This document shows, piece by piece, positions 6,692-15,197 of a DNA stretch of 23,274 nt; position 1 is the first letter of the stretch; every line of letters starts with the position of its first letter. The notes beneath the pieces are model-generated. The model did no database searches and had not been told where the DNA came from. It saw nothing but the letters and a program-made list of their open reading frames with translations. The DNA is taken from positions 1 through 23,274 of the forward strand of contig CAJMRP010000018.1 in NCBI GenBank assembly GCA_905215765.1, given 5' to 3'. Position numbers and translations under genes: made by a program. This DNA comes from an uncultured bacterium (GTDB lineage: Bacteria; Actinomycetota; Coriobacteriia; Coriobacteriales; Coriobacteriaceae).

Positions 6692-9052
6692 CTACACACG
6701 GCGCTTGAGTTGCGCTCCGCCTTCGCCGGGCATAAGACGGCGAGCGTCGTAGACCGAGTCGACGCTGCTGATGGAAGCCAGCAGCGGATCCAGGCCGCTC
6801 GCATCCGAAATCTCGACCATAAAGCGCAGGGTCGCAATACCCTCGCGGTTGGTCGAGGTGGCGGCGGAAAGGATATTGCCGCCTGCATCGCCAATGGCAA
6901 TGGTGACGTCCTTGAGCAGGCCCATGCGGTCCAGGCACTCGACCACGATCTCGACCTGGAAGAGAGTGTCGGCAGCACCATCCCACTCTACGTCAATCAT
7001 GCGCTCGGGGTGCTCCATGAGGCCCTTGACGTTGGGGCAGTTGGCGCGATGCACTGAGACACCTCGGCCACGCGTGATGAAGCCGACGATATCGTCGCCC
7101 GTCACGGGGTTGCAGCAATGAGCCAGACGGACCAGCAGGCCGCTGTTGCTCTCGCCCTTAACGATAATGCCGTTACTTGCGCTCTTGCCACGCTTTTGCG
7201 GCTTGCGGTTGGAGCCGCGGGCCGGCTGTTTCACGACCTCGGCGATAGCCTCGGCCTTGGTGAGCTGTTCCTCGGGCTTGGGGTCCAAGATTTGCTCGAC
7301 CTTATTGCCCACAGCGCGCGGGGCAACCTTGCCGGCGCCGACGGCGGCAAACAGGTCCTCGAGCTGCTTGAAGTTAAACTGCTCCGCCACGGCGTTGAGC
7401 GCACGCGTTGAACGCGGCGTAGAAATGCCATAGCCACGCTTACGCAGGTCCTTGGCCAGCATATCGCGACCAGCAGCAGCGTCGTCGTCCTTGGTCGCAG
7501 CGGCAAAATAGCGGCGGATCTTGGACTTGGCCGAAGGCGTCTTGACGATCTTGAGCCAATCACGCGACGGCTTGGAACTCTTGTTAGTCAGGATCTCGAC
7601 ACGGTCGCCCGTCTTGATCTCGTGCGTGAGCGGAGCCACCGCACCGTTGATTTTGGCGCCGACGCAATGGTTTCCCACCTCGGTGTGAACGGCATAGGCA
7701 AAGTCGAGCGGCGTGGAACCGGCACGAAGCGCCATGACCTCGCCTTTGGGCGTGAAGACAAAAATCTCCTGATCGAACAGATCGACCTTCAGCGAGTGCA
7801 GGTATTCCTTGGCATCGGTGATCTCGTCGGAAGCCGCCCAATCGAGCGAATGCTTGAGCCAGTTGATCTGGTCGTCCAAACGTTGAGCGTCATTGGTCTT
7901 GGAAGCAGACGATCCGCCCGACTTCTTATATAGCCAGTGGGCGGCAATGCCGTACTCGGCCTGCTCATGCATCTCGTAGGTTCGAATCTGAATCTCGAGC
8001 GGACGAGCCGTAGGGCCGATGACCGTCGTGTGGAGCGACTGGTAGTTATTGACCTTGGGCATGGCGATATAGTCTTTAAAGCGACCAGGCATGGGGTGCC
8101 ACAGCGTATGCACCGCACCGAGCGTGGAGTAGCAATCGCGCACCGAATGGGTAATTACGCGCAGCGCCACCAGGTCGTAGATCTCGGAGAACTCCTTGCC
8201 CTTGCGCTTCATCTTTTGGTAGATGGACCAATAGTGCTTGGAACGGCCGTTGATCTGGAAGTCCTCCAGGCCAATGCGGTTGAGTTCGTCGGTGAGCGTC
8301 TTGATGGTCTCGGCCAGATAGCGCTCACGGACCTCGCGCGACTCCGCCACCATGCGCGCGATGCGCTGGTAGGCATCGGGCTCCAGGTAGAAGAAGGACA
8401 GGTCCTCGAGCTCCCACTTAATAGAGCTCATGCCCAGGCGGTCGGCCAAGGGCGCGTACACGTCCATGGTCTCGCGAGCCTTGAACAGGCGACGATCCTC
8501 GCGCAGGGCTGCCAGCGTTCGCATGTTGTGCAGACGGTCGGCAAGTTTAACGATGATGACGCGAATGTCCTTGGACATGGCGAGGAACATCTTGCGCAGC
8601 GTGAGCGCCTGCTTCTCGTCCATGCTGTCGACTTCGATGTTGGTGAGCTTGGTCACGCCATCGACGAGCTCGGCCACCGTATCGCCAAACAGGCCGGAAA
8701 CATCGGTGAGCGAGGTCTCGGTATCCTCGACGGTATCGTGCAGTAGCGCGGCACACACCACATCGCAGTCCATCTTGAGATCGGCCAAAATGATGGCAAC
8801 CTCGACGGGATGGTTAATGTACATCTCGCCCGAGCGGCGCTTTTGGTTGCAGTGCTTCTCGGCGGCAAAGCAGTAGGCCTGCTCAACCTTAGAAAAGTCG
8901 TCCTCATTCATATATTTGAGGCACAGGCGCTCCAGCTTGTCGTAGCTGTCCGCCATAATCTCGGGCGGCAGCTCATCGGCATGCTTATAGTGCTCCATCT
9001 CCGAAAACGGCTGGAGGGTGGAATCATGGGCGGTACGGGCTGCGGCATCCAT
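6692..9052 (-). CDS. rel: Bifunctional (p)ppGpp synthetase/hydrolase Rel
   Basis: The 786-residue protein has the full long-RSH layout. The HD hydrolase domain (about 55-205) has RRSGEMYINHP, HDTVED at 105-110 and ADRLHNMRTL. The synthetase domain (about 255-375) has GRSKHYWSIYQKM, RFKD at 324-327 and the EIQIRT segment. TGS is at about 428-490, the CC...C zinc-finger region at 645-675 and a C-terminal ACT domain at about 697-775. Intact HD residues plus the RxKD motif indicate a bifunctional enzyme, the usual case where a genome has one long RSH. It makes the alarmone (p)ppGpp from GTP/GDP and ATP on starved ribosomes and degrades it otherwise. GGGGA lies about 7 nt before the ATG. Its start is only 15 nt after the recJ stop, so the two are probably co-transcribed. 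apt and dtd, frequent neighbours of recJ-rel elsewhere, are absent here. Confidence 0.97.
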   Translation of the reverse strand: MDAAARTAHDSTLQPFSEMEHYKHADELPPEIMADSYDKLERLCLKYMNEDDFSKVEQAYCFAAEKHCNQKRRSGEMYINHPVEVAIILADLKMDCDVVCAALLHDTVEDTETSLTDVSGLFGDTVAELVDGVTKLTNIEVDSMDEKQALTLRKMFLAMSKDIRVIIVKLADRLHNMRTLAALREDRRLFKARETMDVYAPLADRLGMSSIKWELEDLSFFYLEPDAYQRIARMVAESREVRERYLAETIKTLTDELNRIGLEDFQINGRSKHYWSIYQKMKRKGKEFSEIYDLVALRVITHSVRDCYSTLGAVHTLWHPMPGRFKDYIAMPKVNNYQSLHTTVIGPTARPLEIQIRTYEMHEQAEYGIAAHWLYKKSGGSSASKTNDAQRLDDQINWLKHSLDWAASDEITDAKEYLHSLKVDLFDQEIFVFTPKGEVMALRAGSTPLDFAYAVHTEVGNHCVGAKINGAVAPLTHEIKTGDRVEILTNKSSKPSRDWLKIVKTPSAKSKIRRYFAAATKDDDAAAGRDMLAKDLRKRGYGISTPRSTRALNAVAEQFNFKQLEDLFAAVGAGKVAPRAVGNKVEQILDPKPEEQLTKAEAIAEVVKQPARGSNRKPQKRGKSASNGIIVKGESNSGLLVRLAHCCNPVTGDDIVGFITRGRGVSVHRANCPNVKGLMEHPERMIDVEWDGAADTLFQVEIVVECLDRMGLLKDVTIAIGDAGGNILSAATSTNREGIATLRFMVEISDASGLDPLLASISSVDSVYDARRLMPGEGGAQLKRRV

Positions 9053-9067
9053 CGAGGTCCCCTTCCC

Positions 9068-12000
9068 CTAGGCCCGCGGTACGATCGGGCGGTTAACTTT
9101 GGCTAGCATATCAGAAGCGCACGAATCGAGCGCCCAGCTCCGGAAAGCCGAGAACTCCATGCGCGAGCGCAAGCCCTCCAAATAGCGAATTGACCTGCTC
9201 AATTGCACGCGGCCGGGGTTTTCGGCCATCGCGATGCGACGGGTGTCGTCAAACCCCGAAACTCGACAGAAACCAAGCTCTTCGAAGATTCCCAGGCCGC
9301 TTTCCACCGAACGCTCGTCGACCGGCGTGCGAGCATCGATGGCAAGGCACATCTGCGCGATGTCGATATCGCTCGCGCTAAAGGAATCGTCCCCCGTCTT
9401 GCTGCGGTTGGAGCGCCACATGGTCTGCAGCGCGCGATAGAGCGTGACGAGCTCGTCGCGCTCGGGCGCATAGCAGTCGAGCAGGCGCTCGTTAATGCGG
9501 GCGTCGCGCGACGAATAGAGCAGATGGATCACGGCGGGCTGGCCATCGCGACCGGCGCGGCCGCTCATCTGGTTAAACTCAATGCCGCCAAACGGCATGT
9601 GATAGAGCACGACATGGCGGATATCGGGCAGGTTGACGCCCTCGCCAAAGGCAGATGTCGAGACGATGCAGCTGAGGCTTCCATCTCGGAATGCTTCCTC
9701 CACGCGACGGCGATCAGAACGCGCAAGCCCCGCGTTATAGAACGCGATATGGGTTGCGCAATCGGGCACACGCTTGCGCAACGTCTTGGCGAGCGCCACG
9801 GACTGGTCGCGCGAATTGACGTAGATGACGGTCTTTTCCCCCGTCGCCACGATTGACACCAGGCGGTTCTCGCGGCTCGCAAGATCTCGGTCATCCTCGA
9901 GCTGCAAGTTCTCGCGCACCGTCTCGTCGACCACCGTGCGAGTGATCGGCAGCATGCGGGCAAGCTCGGCCACGACCGGAGCCGTCGCGGTGGCCGTCGC
10001 AGCCATAACGACCGGGTCGCCCAGGGCTTTGAGGATATCGGGCATGTCGAGATAGGCACTGCGGTCGCCGCCCTTGGCAAGGCCGGCGTGGTGCGCCTCG
10101 TCGATAACGACAAAGCCGATGCGGCCCGAACGTGCGAAGCGGTCACGGTGGATAGATAGGAACTCGGGCGTCGTGAGCACGATACCGGTGCGGCCCGAAG
10201 CTAGGCCGGCGAACACGTCATCGCGTGCGGCCTCCACGGTCTCGCCGGTCAGCACGCCAACGCCAATACCGAGCGCTGCCATCGTCGACGAGAGGTGATA
10301 GGCCTGGTCGGCAACAAGCGCACGCAGCGGATAGACAAAGATGCTCGCACGTCCGCGAAGCACCGCCTCACGCGCGGCATGCACATGGAAGATGAGCGAC
10401 TTGCCGCGGCCCGTTCCCATAACCGCCAAGACACTCTGGTGATCGGCCAAGGCGTCGAGCGCCTCAACCTGCGCGCGGTGCGGCTGGTTCGATCCGATAA
10501 AGCTATGGATAAGCGAGCACGTGAGCTCGGTATAGGAAAGCTGGGCGAGCGTCTCGCGCTTGCGCGACTCCAGGCGCAGGCCGGAATCCGCCGGCTGCAC
10601 GCCACGACGAAGCTCGCATGCCGGATCGTCGACGCTGGGCAGCGTGGTATCGCGGACCAGAACATCCTTGACCATGAGCTTGGGCTTCACACGACCCTGC
10701 CAATGCTCGGCAACGGCCTCGAACACCAAGTCGACAGCGCTGTCGCAGTTGATGAGCTTATCGATTTGCGGTACACGAAACATGATGGCCGGCACACTCG
10801 CGGCGCCATCCGTCGCCACGAAGCGCATATGCTCGCCGGTTTTACCCACCACGGCGCGATCGCACATCGTCACGCCCTCAGCAGCCAGCAGCGGCACCTT
10901 ATTACCCTGGCCAAACGGCTCAAGGCGGGAAATCTGCTCGATGGTCTCGATATTCAATTCGGAAAGGTCGACCGTGGCGGCAACCTCGTCGGTGTCCTCA
11001 AAGTCCTCGGCAGGAAGCTCGGACAACACGGCTGAAAGGCGACGGCGGAACTCATCGAGCTTGGATGCCTCGATGGTCACACCCACCGCACCGGCATGTC
11101 CGCCGCGACGAATCATCAGGTCGGAACAGCGCTCGATGGCGTCAAACAGGTTAACTTTGCCCACCGAGCGACCAGAGCCGCGCGCGATACCGTCCTCGAT
11201 CGAGAACAGCAGCGCCGGCACGTGGTAGCGGTTGGTCAGACGGCTTGCCACGATGCCCTTGACGCCCTCGTGCCAGCCTTCGCCGCCCACGACGATCGCG
11301 CGTCCGCCGTCATAGGTCTCCTCGACCTTTGCCATGGCATCGCGCGTGAGCTCCGCCTCGATCTCACGGCGCTGGCGGTTGATTTCCTCGAGCTCAGCCG
11401 CCAGTGCGCTTGCTTCGATGGGATCGCGGGCAAGCAGCAGGTCGAGCGCCAACTTGGGATCGGCCATGCGACCGGCAGCGTTTAAGCGGGGAATGAGCGA
11501 GAATGACAGGCCATCCGCCGTAATGCTCGAAAGGTCCGCCTTGGCGAGCGCGGCAAGCGCGATATAGCCCGGGCGAGCGGTTACGCGCATCTGCTGGATG
11601 CCCTCGGCAACCAGCGCGCGGTTCTCGGGCGTGAGCGGCATCATGTCGGACACGGTGCCCAGCGCCGCGACCTCGATTAGCGAACGCCAATACGACGGCT
11701 TGCCCAGGCGCTCACCCAGGACTTGCACCAGCTTGAGCGCCACACCAGCACCGGCAAGCTCACGCGAGGGGCCCTCGTCCTCGAGCTTGGGGTCAGTCAG
11801 GGGCACACCCTGCGGCACCTGGTCGGAGGGCTCGTGATGGTCCGTGACCACCAAATCGATCCCCAGGCTCTCCAGATAGGAAACCTCTTCCTTGGCGGCA
11901 ATGCCGTTATCGACGGTTACGATCACCTGGGGGCGAGCGAGCTCGTTAACGCGGTCGAGCGCCGCGCGCGAAAGACCGTAGCCCTCATCAAAGCGATGCG

Positions 12001-12355
12001 GAATAAACGGCGTGACATCGGCGCCAAACGTGCGCAGCGCCTCGGTCAACAGGCAGGTCGACGTAATACCGTCAACGTCAAAATCGCCAAAGACTGCAAT
12101 GTGCTCGTGGTTGCGAATAGCACGCTCGACGCGGTCGGCGACGGCCGCCATACCCGGAATAACGAGCGGGTCGGCCCAGTCGCGATCGAGCGAAGGCGTC
12201 AAAAACAATTGGCCCTCTTTGATGGAGCCAATGCCGTGCGCGACCATAATGCGCGCCACCAGCCCGGGAATGCCCAGACCAGCCGAAAGCTCCTTTTCGA
12301 GCTCGGGGTTTTGCTGAGCGACCGCCCAGCGATGCGTCGTCTTAAGCGATGACAT
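9068..12355 (-). CDS. recJ: RecJ single-strand exonuclease fused to a RecQ-like DEAH helicase
   Basis: One unbroken 1095-residue frame. Residues 1 to about 570 are RecJ: FGDFDVDG (motif I, about 89-96), VTVDNG (147-151), VTDHH (171-174), then the DHHA1 part with GRSVGKVNLFDAI and RRGGHAGAVG (about 416-425) and an OB-like segment. Residues about 600-985 are a superfamily 2 helicase: GTGRGKS Walker A (647-653), YPLRALVADQ, TTPEFL, DEAHH (752-756), ATATAT and QMSGRAGRDG (929-938), closest to RecQ. The end (about 985-1095) looks winged-helix-like; the RecQ four-cysteine zinc site is not visible. RecJ degrades single strands 5' to 3' and RecQ opens the duplex for it, so fusion makes functional sense. 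Ordinary RecJ is about 550-800 residues. Start 12355 keeps MSSLKTTHRW; GTG 12400 is an alternative. Ribosome binding is weak (GGGGGTGGG). Confidence 0.93.
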   Translation of the reverse strand: MSSLKTTHRWAVAQQNPELEKELSAGLGIPGLVARIMVAHGIGSIKEGQLFLTPSLDRDWADPLVIPGMAAVADRVERAIRNHEHIAVFGDFDVDGITSTCLLTEALRTFGADVTPFIPHRFDEGYGLSRAALDRVNELARPQVIVTVDNGIAAKEEVSYLESLGIDLVVTDHHEPSDQVPQGVPLTDPKLEDEGPSRELAGAGVALKLVQVLGERLGKPSYWRSLIEVAALGTVSDMMPLTPENRALVAEGIQQMRVTARPGYIALAALAKADLSSITADGLSFSLIPRLNAAGRMADPKLALDLLLARDPIEASALAAELEEINRQRREIEAELTRDAMAKVEETYDGGRAIVVGGEGWHEGVKGIVASRLTNRYHVPALLFSIEDGIARGSGRSVGKVNLFDAIERCSDLMIRRGGHAGAVGVTIEASKLDEFRRRLSAVLSELPAEDFEDTDEVAATVDLSELNIETIEQISRLEPFGQGNKVPLLAAEGVTMCDRAVVGKTGEHMRFVATDGAASVPAIMFRVPQIDKLINCDSAVDLVFEAVAEHWQGRVKPKLMVKDVLVRDTTLPSVDDPACELRRGVQPADSGLRLESRKRETLAQLSYTELTCSLIHSFIGSNQPHRAQVEALDALADHQSVLAVMGTGRGKSLIFHVHAAREAVLRGRASIFVYPLRALVADQAYHLSSTMAALGIGVGVLTGETVEAARDDVFAGLASGRTGIVLTTPEFLSIHRDRFARSGRIGFVVIDEAHHAGLAKGGDRSAYLDMPDILKALGDPVVMAATATATAPVVAELARMLPITRTVVDETVRENLQLEDDRDLASRENRLVSIVATGEKTVIYVNSRDQSVALAKTLRKRVPDCATHIAFYNAGLARSDRRRVEEAFRDGSLSCIVSTSAFGEGVNLPDIRHVVLYHMPFGGIEFNQMSGRAGRDGQPAVIHLLYSSRDARINERLLDCYAPERDELVTLYRALQTMWRSNRSKTGDDSFSASDIDIAQMCLAIDARTPVDERSVESGLGIFEELGFCRVSGFDDTRRIAMAENPGRVQLSRSIRYLEGLRSRMEFSAFRSWALDSCASDMLAKVNRPIVPRA

Positions 12356-12407
12356 AGGCACCCACCCCCGATAGGGGCAGGTCGCCGCGATACCTCTCAC
12401 GGTTCAT
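12342..12407 (-). CDS. Possible 21-codon leader ORF overlapping the recJ start
   Basis: An ATG at 12407 with AGAGGA about 9 nt upstream opens a 21-codon frame (MNRERYRGDLPLSGVGAYVIA) whose TAA lies inside the first codons of recJ, in another frame, overlapping it by 14 nt. recJ itself has only a poor ribosome-binding site, so translation of the small frame could deliver ribosomes to it. The peptide resembles nothing I know. It could equally be chance. Confidence 0.3.
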   Translation of the reverse strand: MNRERYRGDLPLSGVGAYVIA

Positions 12408-12463
12408 AGCGATGAGTCCTCTGTGTATGCCCACTTCGGCAGGCAGATCTGTTGAACGGATTT

Positions 12464-12469
12464 ATTATA
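12464..12469 (-). promoter_or_regulatory. Candidate -10 box of the recJ-rel transcript
   Basis: A perfect TATAAT on the minus strand lies 57 nt upstream of the leader ORF and about 110 nt upstream of recJ. The -35 region is GC-rich and only weakly similar to consensus (GATTTG with a 17-bp spacer), so an activator or a weak promoter is likely. No comparably good promoter for the divergent transporter gene was found in the same gap. Confidence 0.45.
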
Positions 12470-12631
12470 CCGTGCGGCGCGGACGCAAATCGCCGCAGCA
12501 CGCCGCGGTTTCGGTAAACGATGCCGGTAATACCCTCGAAATAATCGAGCGTTTCTGACGCACGGACACATGTGAGCGTCTAGCATATCCAGTCAAAACG
12601 GATTCACGAGCAAAGGGAGTCACAAGAGCAT

Positions 12632-13630
12632 ATGAAGCAATGGGTTGGACTGGGCAAGTTTCTCGCGGGGCACATGCAGATCATCGTTCCGATTTGCGTG
12701 GCGCTCGGCGTGCTCTTTCCCCAGCAGATCGGCGTGCTCAAGCCCATCGTTCCCGCCCTCTTCGCCTTTATGACGTTCCAAGGTGCGCTCAGCAACACCT
12801 TCCACCAGGTAGCCGAGGTGTTCCGCCGTCCGCTGCACCTGATTTTGGCGCTGCTCGTCTCGACGGCGCTCATTCCCATAGCAGCCTATGCCATGGGATC
12901 GCTGTTCTTTGGCTCCAATCCCAACCTTGTCTGCGGCATCGTGCTCGAGTACAGCGTACCCGTGGCGGTCACTGCCTTTATGTGGATCAGCATGTTCGGC
13001 GGCAACGGCCCGCTCGCGCTCACCATCATCCTGACGTCCTCGGTTATCTCCCCTGTGACGATTCCGCTCACGCTTAAGCTCTTGCTGGGTGCCACCGTCT
13101 CGATCGATGTGCCGAGCATGATGCAAGACATGGCCTTTATGATCGCCATCCCCGCCGTGCTCGGCATCGTGATCAACGAGCTCACGCGTGGATGGGGACA
13201 CGAGAAGCTCTCCCCCGCGCTCTCGCCCGCCTGCAAATTCATGATGATGGGCGTTATCGCCTCCAATTCCACCGCCATGAGCGAGTACGTGCTGCACATG
13301 AACGCGGTGCGCCTGGGAGTCGCCCTCTTTATTTTGACCTTCGCCATCAGCGGCTTTGTCATCGGTTTTCTGGTCGCCCGTGCGCTGCATCTGCCATATA
13401 GCGAGACGACTACCATGTGCTTTACCTGCGGCATGCGTAACATCTCTTCGGGCGCCGTCATCGCCACGCAGTACTTTCCGGGCGAAGTCGTGTTTCCCGT
13501 CATGTGCGGAACGCTGTTTCAGCAGGTGCTCGCCTCGTTTATCGGGCACCTCTTTGAGCGTCTGACCGGCGAGGAGCGCGCCGCCCAGCGCAAGCGGGTC
13601 GAGGCCGGCCGCGACGCCATGGGGCGCTAG
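12632..13630 (+). CDS. BASS-family (bile acid:sodium symporter-like) membrane transporter
   Basis: The 332-residue, highly hydrophobic protein has eight to ten predicted membrane segments (for example 17-30, 38-55, 69-90, 98-123, 127-150, 165-183, 225-250, 280-305) and ends in a charged cytoplasmic tail. The two unwound-helix regions typical of BASS proteins are visible: EYSVPVAVTAF at about 106-116 and CGMRNISSGA at 266-275, the place where ASBT proteins carry the E-x-G-x-Q-N sodium/substrate motif. Here the glutamate is missing and the motif reads T-C-G-M-R-N, so substrate and coupling may differ. Family substrates include bile acids, pantothenate, pyruvate and other organic anions; bile acid transport is not shown. 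An AGGGAG lies 12 nt before the ATG. Divergent from recJ, convergent with the DUF4931 gene. Confidence 0.85.
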   Translation: MKQWVGLGKFLAGHMQIIVPICVALGVLFPQQIGVLKPIVPALFAFMTFQGALSNTFHQVAEVFRRPLHLILALLVSTALIPIAAYAMGSLFFGSNPNLVCGIVLEYSVPVAVTAFMWISMFGGNGPLALTIILTSSVISPVTIPLTLKLLLGATVSIDVPSMMQDMAFMIAIPAVLGIVINELTRGWGHEKLSPALSPACKFMMMGVIASNSTAMSEYVLHMNAVRLGVALFILTFAISGFVIGFLVARALHLPYSETTTMCFTCGMRNISSGAVIATQYFPGEVVFPVMCGTLFQQVLASFIGHLFERLTGEERAAQRKRVEAGRDAMGR

Positions 13631-13660
13631 ACTGTCCGCATTACGCGGGTGTTAGTCTTA

Positions 13661-14458
13661 CTATACGAGCGTTTCCAGATGCGCACGCAGGCGCTCAGCA
13701 TCGACATCGAGCGTGGTCTCAGCATTGACCTGGGCCAAACGATAGCCGACAAAGTAGGGCGAAACCACCCAACGCGGCAGCGCCTTGGCAATGGTCCGAC
13801 CGCCCAGGTGATAGAAGAACAGGTTGTACGACTCTGCGCGACCACCGTGGTGCTCGTTCAGGATATAGCGCAGAGCTACCTGGATCGCATCGGCGAAGAG
13901 ATCCGCCTCGGCTTGGTCTCGCATGCCATCGCTGGCGGCGATTCCCTGCGGGGCTGAAACGTTGACCTCAAAGAACCCCATGATCGGTTCGATTGAGATG
14001 TTGACCGAGATTCTCCCCTGTTGCCAGACACTGATGCCTTCAAAGTTGGCTGAGGTCAGCGCCGCATAGCCGTCCTCCTGTTCCAGGCCCACAATCTGCA
14101 TGTGTGGATGGACGAGGCTGCCGCCCGAGAGCGGACCCTTGTTCTTGTACATGAGCACGCTTCGATACTGCTGTGAATCGATCATCTGCTGCCAGCAACC
14201 CAGGGCAAACCGCATCACATGGTGGAGTTCATCCGGCTCATAGGTCACCAGGTCGGCATCGTGATCGGCCGACTCGATTAGCACGGTTTGATGGGTGGCG
14301 CGCAGGGTTTTGAACTTATTCTCGAGCCAGATGCAGTCACCGTCGCGCCGGATGATGTTGGTGAGCCCCTCCGTGTTGCAAAAGGGACACGCGGTACCGG
14401 GGCGACGGTTGTCGTCGGGCTTGCCACTCGCCTGCTGAACATCGAATACAAGCGCCAC
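13661..14458 (-). CDS. DUF4931 / GalT-HIT-like protein
   Basis: The 265-residue protein has a CPFC zinc-type pair (Cys24, Cys27) followed by a conserved N-terminal segment, and HPHMQIVG at 117-124. HPHxQ is the active-site signature of galactose-1-phosphate uridylyltransferase and its HIT-superfamily relatives, where the middle histidine becomes nucleotidylated. The protein is shorter than GalT (about 350) and fits the DUF4931 group. A nucleotidyl- or phosphate-transfer activity is an inference; the substrate is unknown. The start is GTG 14458: GGAGGTG 6-8 nt upstream overlaps the last codons of cutC, whose stop is 3 nt before this gene. Converges with the BASS gene over 30 nt, with no clear terminator between them. 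Confidence 0.85.
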   Translation of the reverse strand: MALVFDVQQASGKPDDNRRPGTACPFCNTEGLTNIIRRDGDCIWLENKFKTLRATHQTVLIESADHDADLVTYEPDELHHVMRFALGCWQQMIDSQQYRSVLMYKNKGPLSGGSLVHPHMQIVGLEQEDGYAALTSANFEGISVWQQGRISVNISIEPIMGFFEVNVSAPQGIAASDGMRDQAEADLFADAIQVALRYILNEHHGGRAESYNLFFYHLGGRTIAKALPRWVVSPYFVGYRLAQVNAETTLDVDAERLRAHLETLV

Positions 14459-14461
14459 GGG

Positions 14462-15139
14462 CTACACCTCCAGCGGTACGATCCTTGTGCCATGGAGCTC
14501 GGAGACGCCCAGTGCCGCCGCCACGGTATCGCGGTTGGCCGTGGAAATGCCGCCGCCGGGAAGGATGGTCAAGCGGTCGCCCGCATACTCGATCAAGCGG
14601 GCCAGGTTTTCGAAGTTGTCCTCGATCGGCGTACCGGCAGCGCCGCCATGCGTCAAGATGCGTGTGATGCCGCAGTCGACGAGTATGTCAATCGCGTCGA
14701 GCTGAGTCTCGGGCGAGAGCTGATCAAACGCCATGTGGAAGGTGATGTCGATGGGCCCACGCTTGCACTCCTCGGTCGCGCAGCCCGCAGCCATCACGAG
14801 GGCGCCCAACGTAAGTTCGTCGAGCGCCCAGCCGCCGGCGCAGGGCTTGCAGCAGCCAAAGACCAAGCCGTCAACGCCGGCGCTCACGGCAAGGCCCAGG
14901 TCCATCTCCATCATACGCAGCTCGTCTTGGTTGTAATGAAAGTCGCCGCCACGCGGGCGAATCATGCACACCACTCGCGCGTCATGCTCGTGAGCATAGC
15001 TGACTGTAGCGCTGATAACACCGGCCGAGGGTGTAGTGCCACCAACGGCAAGGTTGTCGCACAGTTCAATACGCCTTGCACCGGCATCGATAGCCGCCGG
15101 CACCCGCTCAAAGTTCTCGGCACAAAACTCGTACAGCAT
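14462..15139 (-). CDS. cutC: CutC family protein (copper homeostasis protein by name)
   Basis: The 225-residue TIM-barrel protein begins MLYEFCAENF and carries the CutC signatures ARRIELCDNLAVGGTTPS, MIRPRGGDFHY, GVDGLVFGC and the late segments ILTHGGAAGT and ILPGGGIS. The name comes from an E. coli copper-sensitivity phenotype whose connection to CutC itself is disputed; the biochemical reaction is not established. No copper-binding pattern stands out. The start at 15139 has GGGGG about 7 nt upstream; an upstream in-frame ATG at 15196 has no such site and lies in the inverted-repeat region. The last codons contain the ribosome-binding site of the downstream DUF4931 gene. Confidence 0.93.
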   Translation of the reverse strand: MLYEFCAENFERVPAAIDAGARRIELCDNLAVGGTTPSAGVISATVSYAHEHDARVVCMIRPRGGDFHYNQDELRMMEMDLGLAVSAGVDGLVFGCCKPCAGGWALDELTLGALVMAAGCATEECKRGPIDITFHMAFDQLSPETQLDAIDILVDCGITRILTHGGAAGTPIEDNFENLARLIEYAGDRLTILPGGGISTANRDTVAAALGVSELHGTRIVPLEV

Positions 15140-15197
15140 AGATAGACCCCCAAAGACAGCAGATGTTTTCCGACGGGCATTGTCACACATCCCCATG

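Noticed and set aside
12470..12631. Promoter for the BASS gene
   Set aside because: Candidates such as TAATAC near 12530 or TAGCAT near 12579 lack an acceptable -35, so none is listed.
14462..15139. Assigning copper export or tolerance to cutC
   Set aside because: The family name is historical; no metal-binding pattern or copper-gene neighbour is seen.
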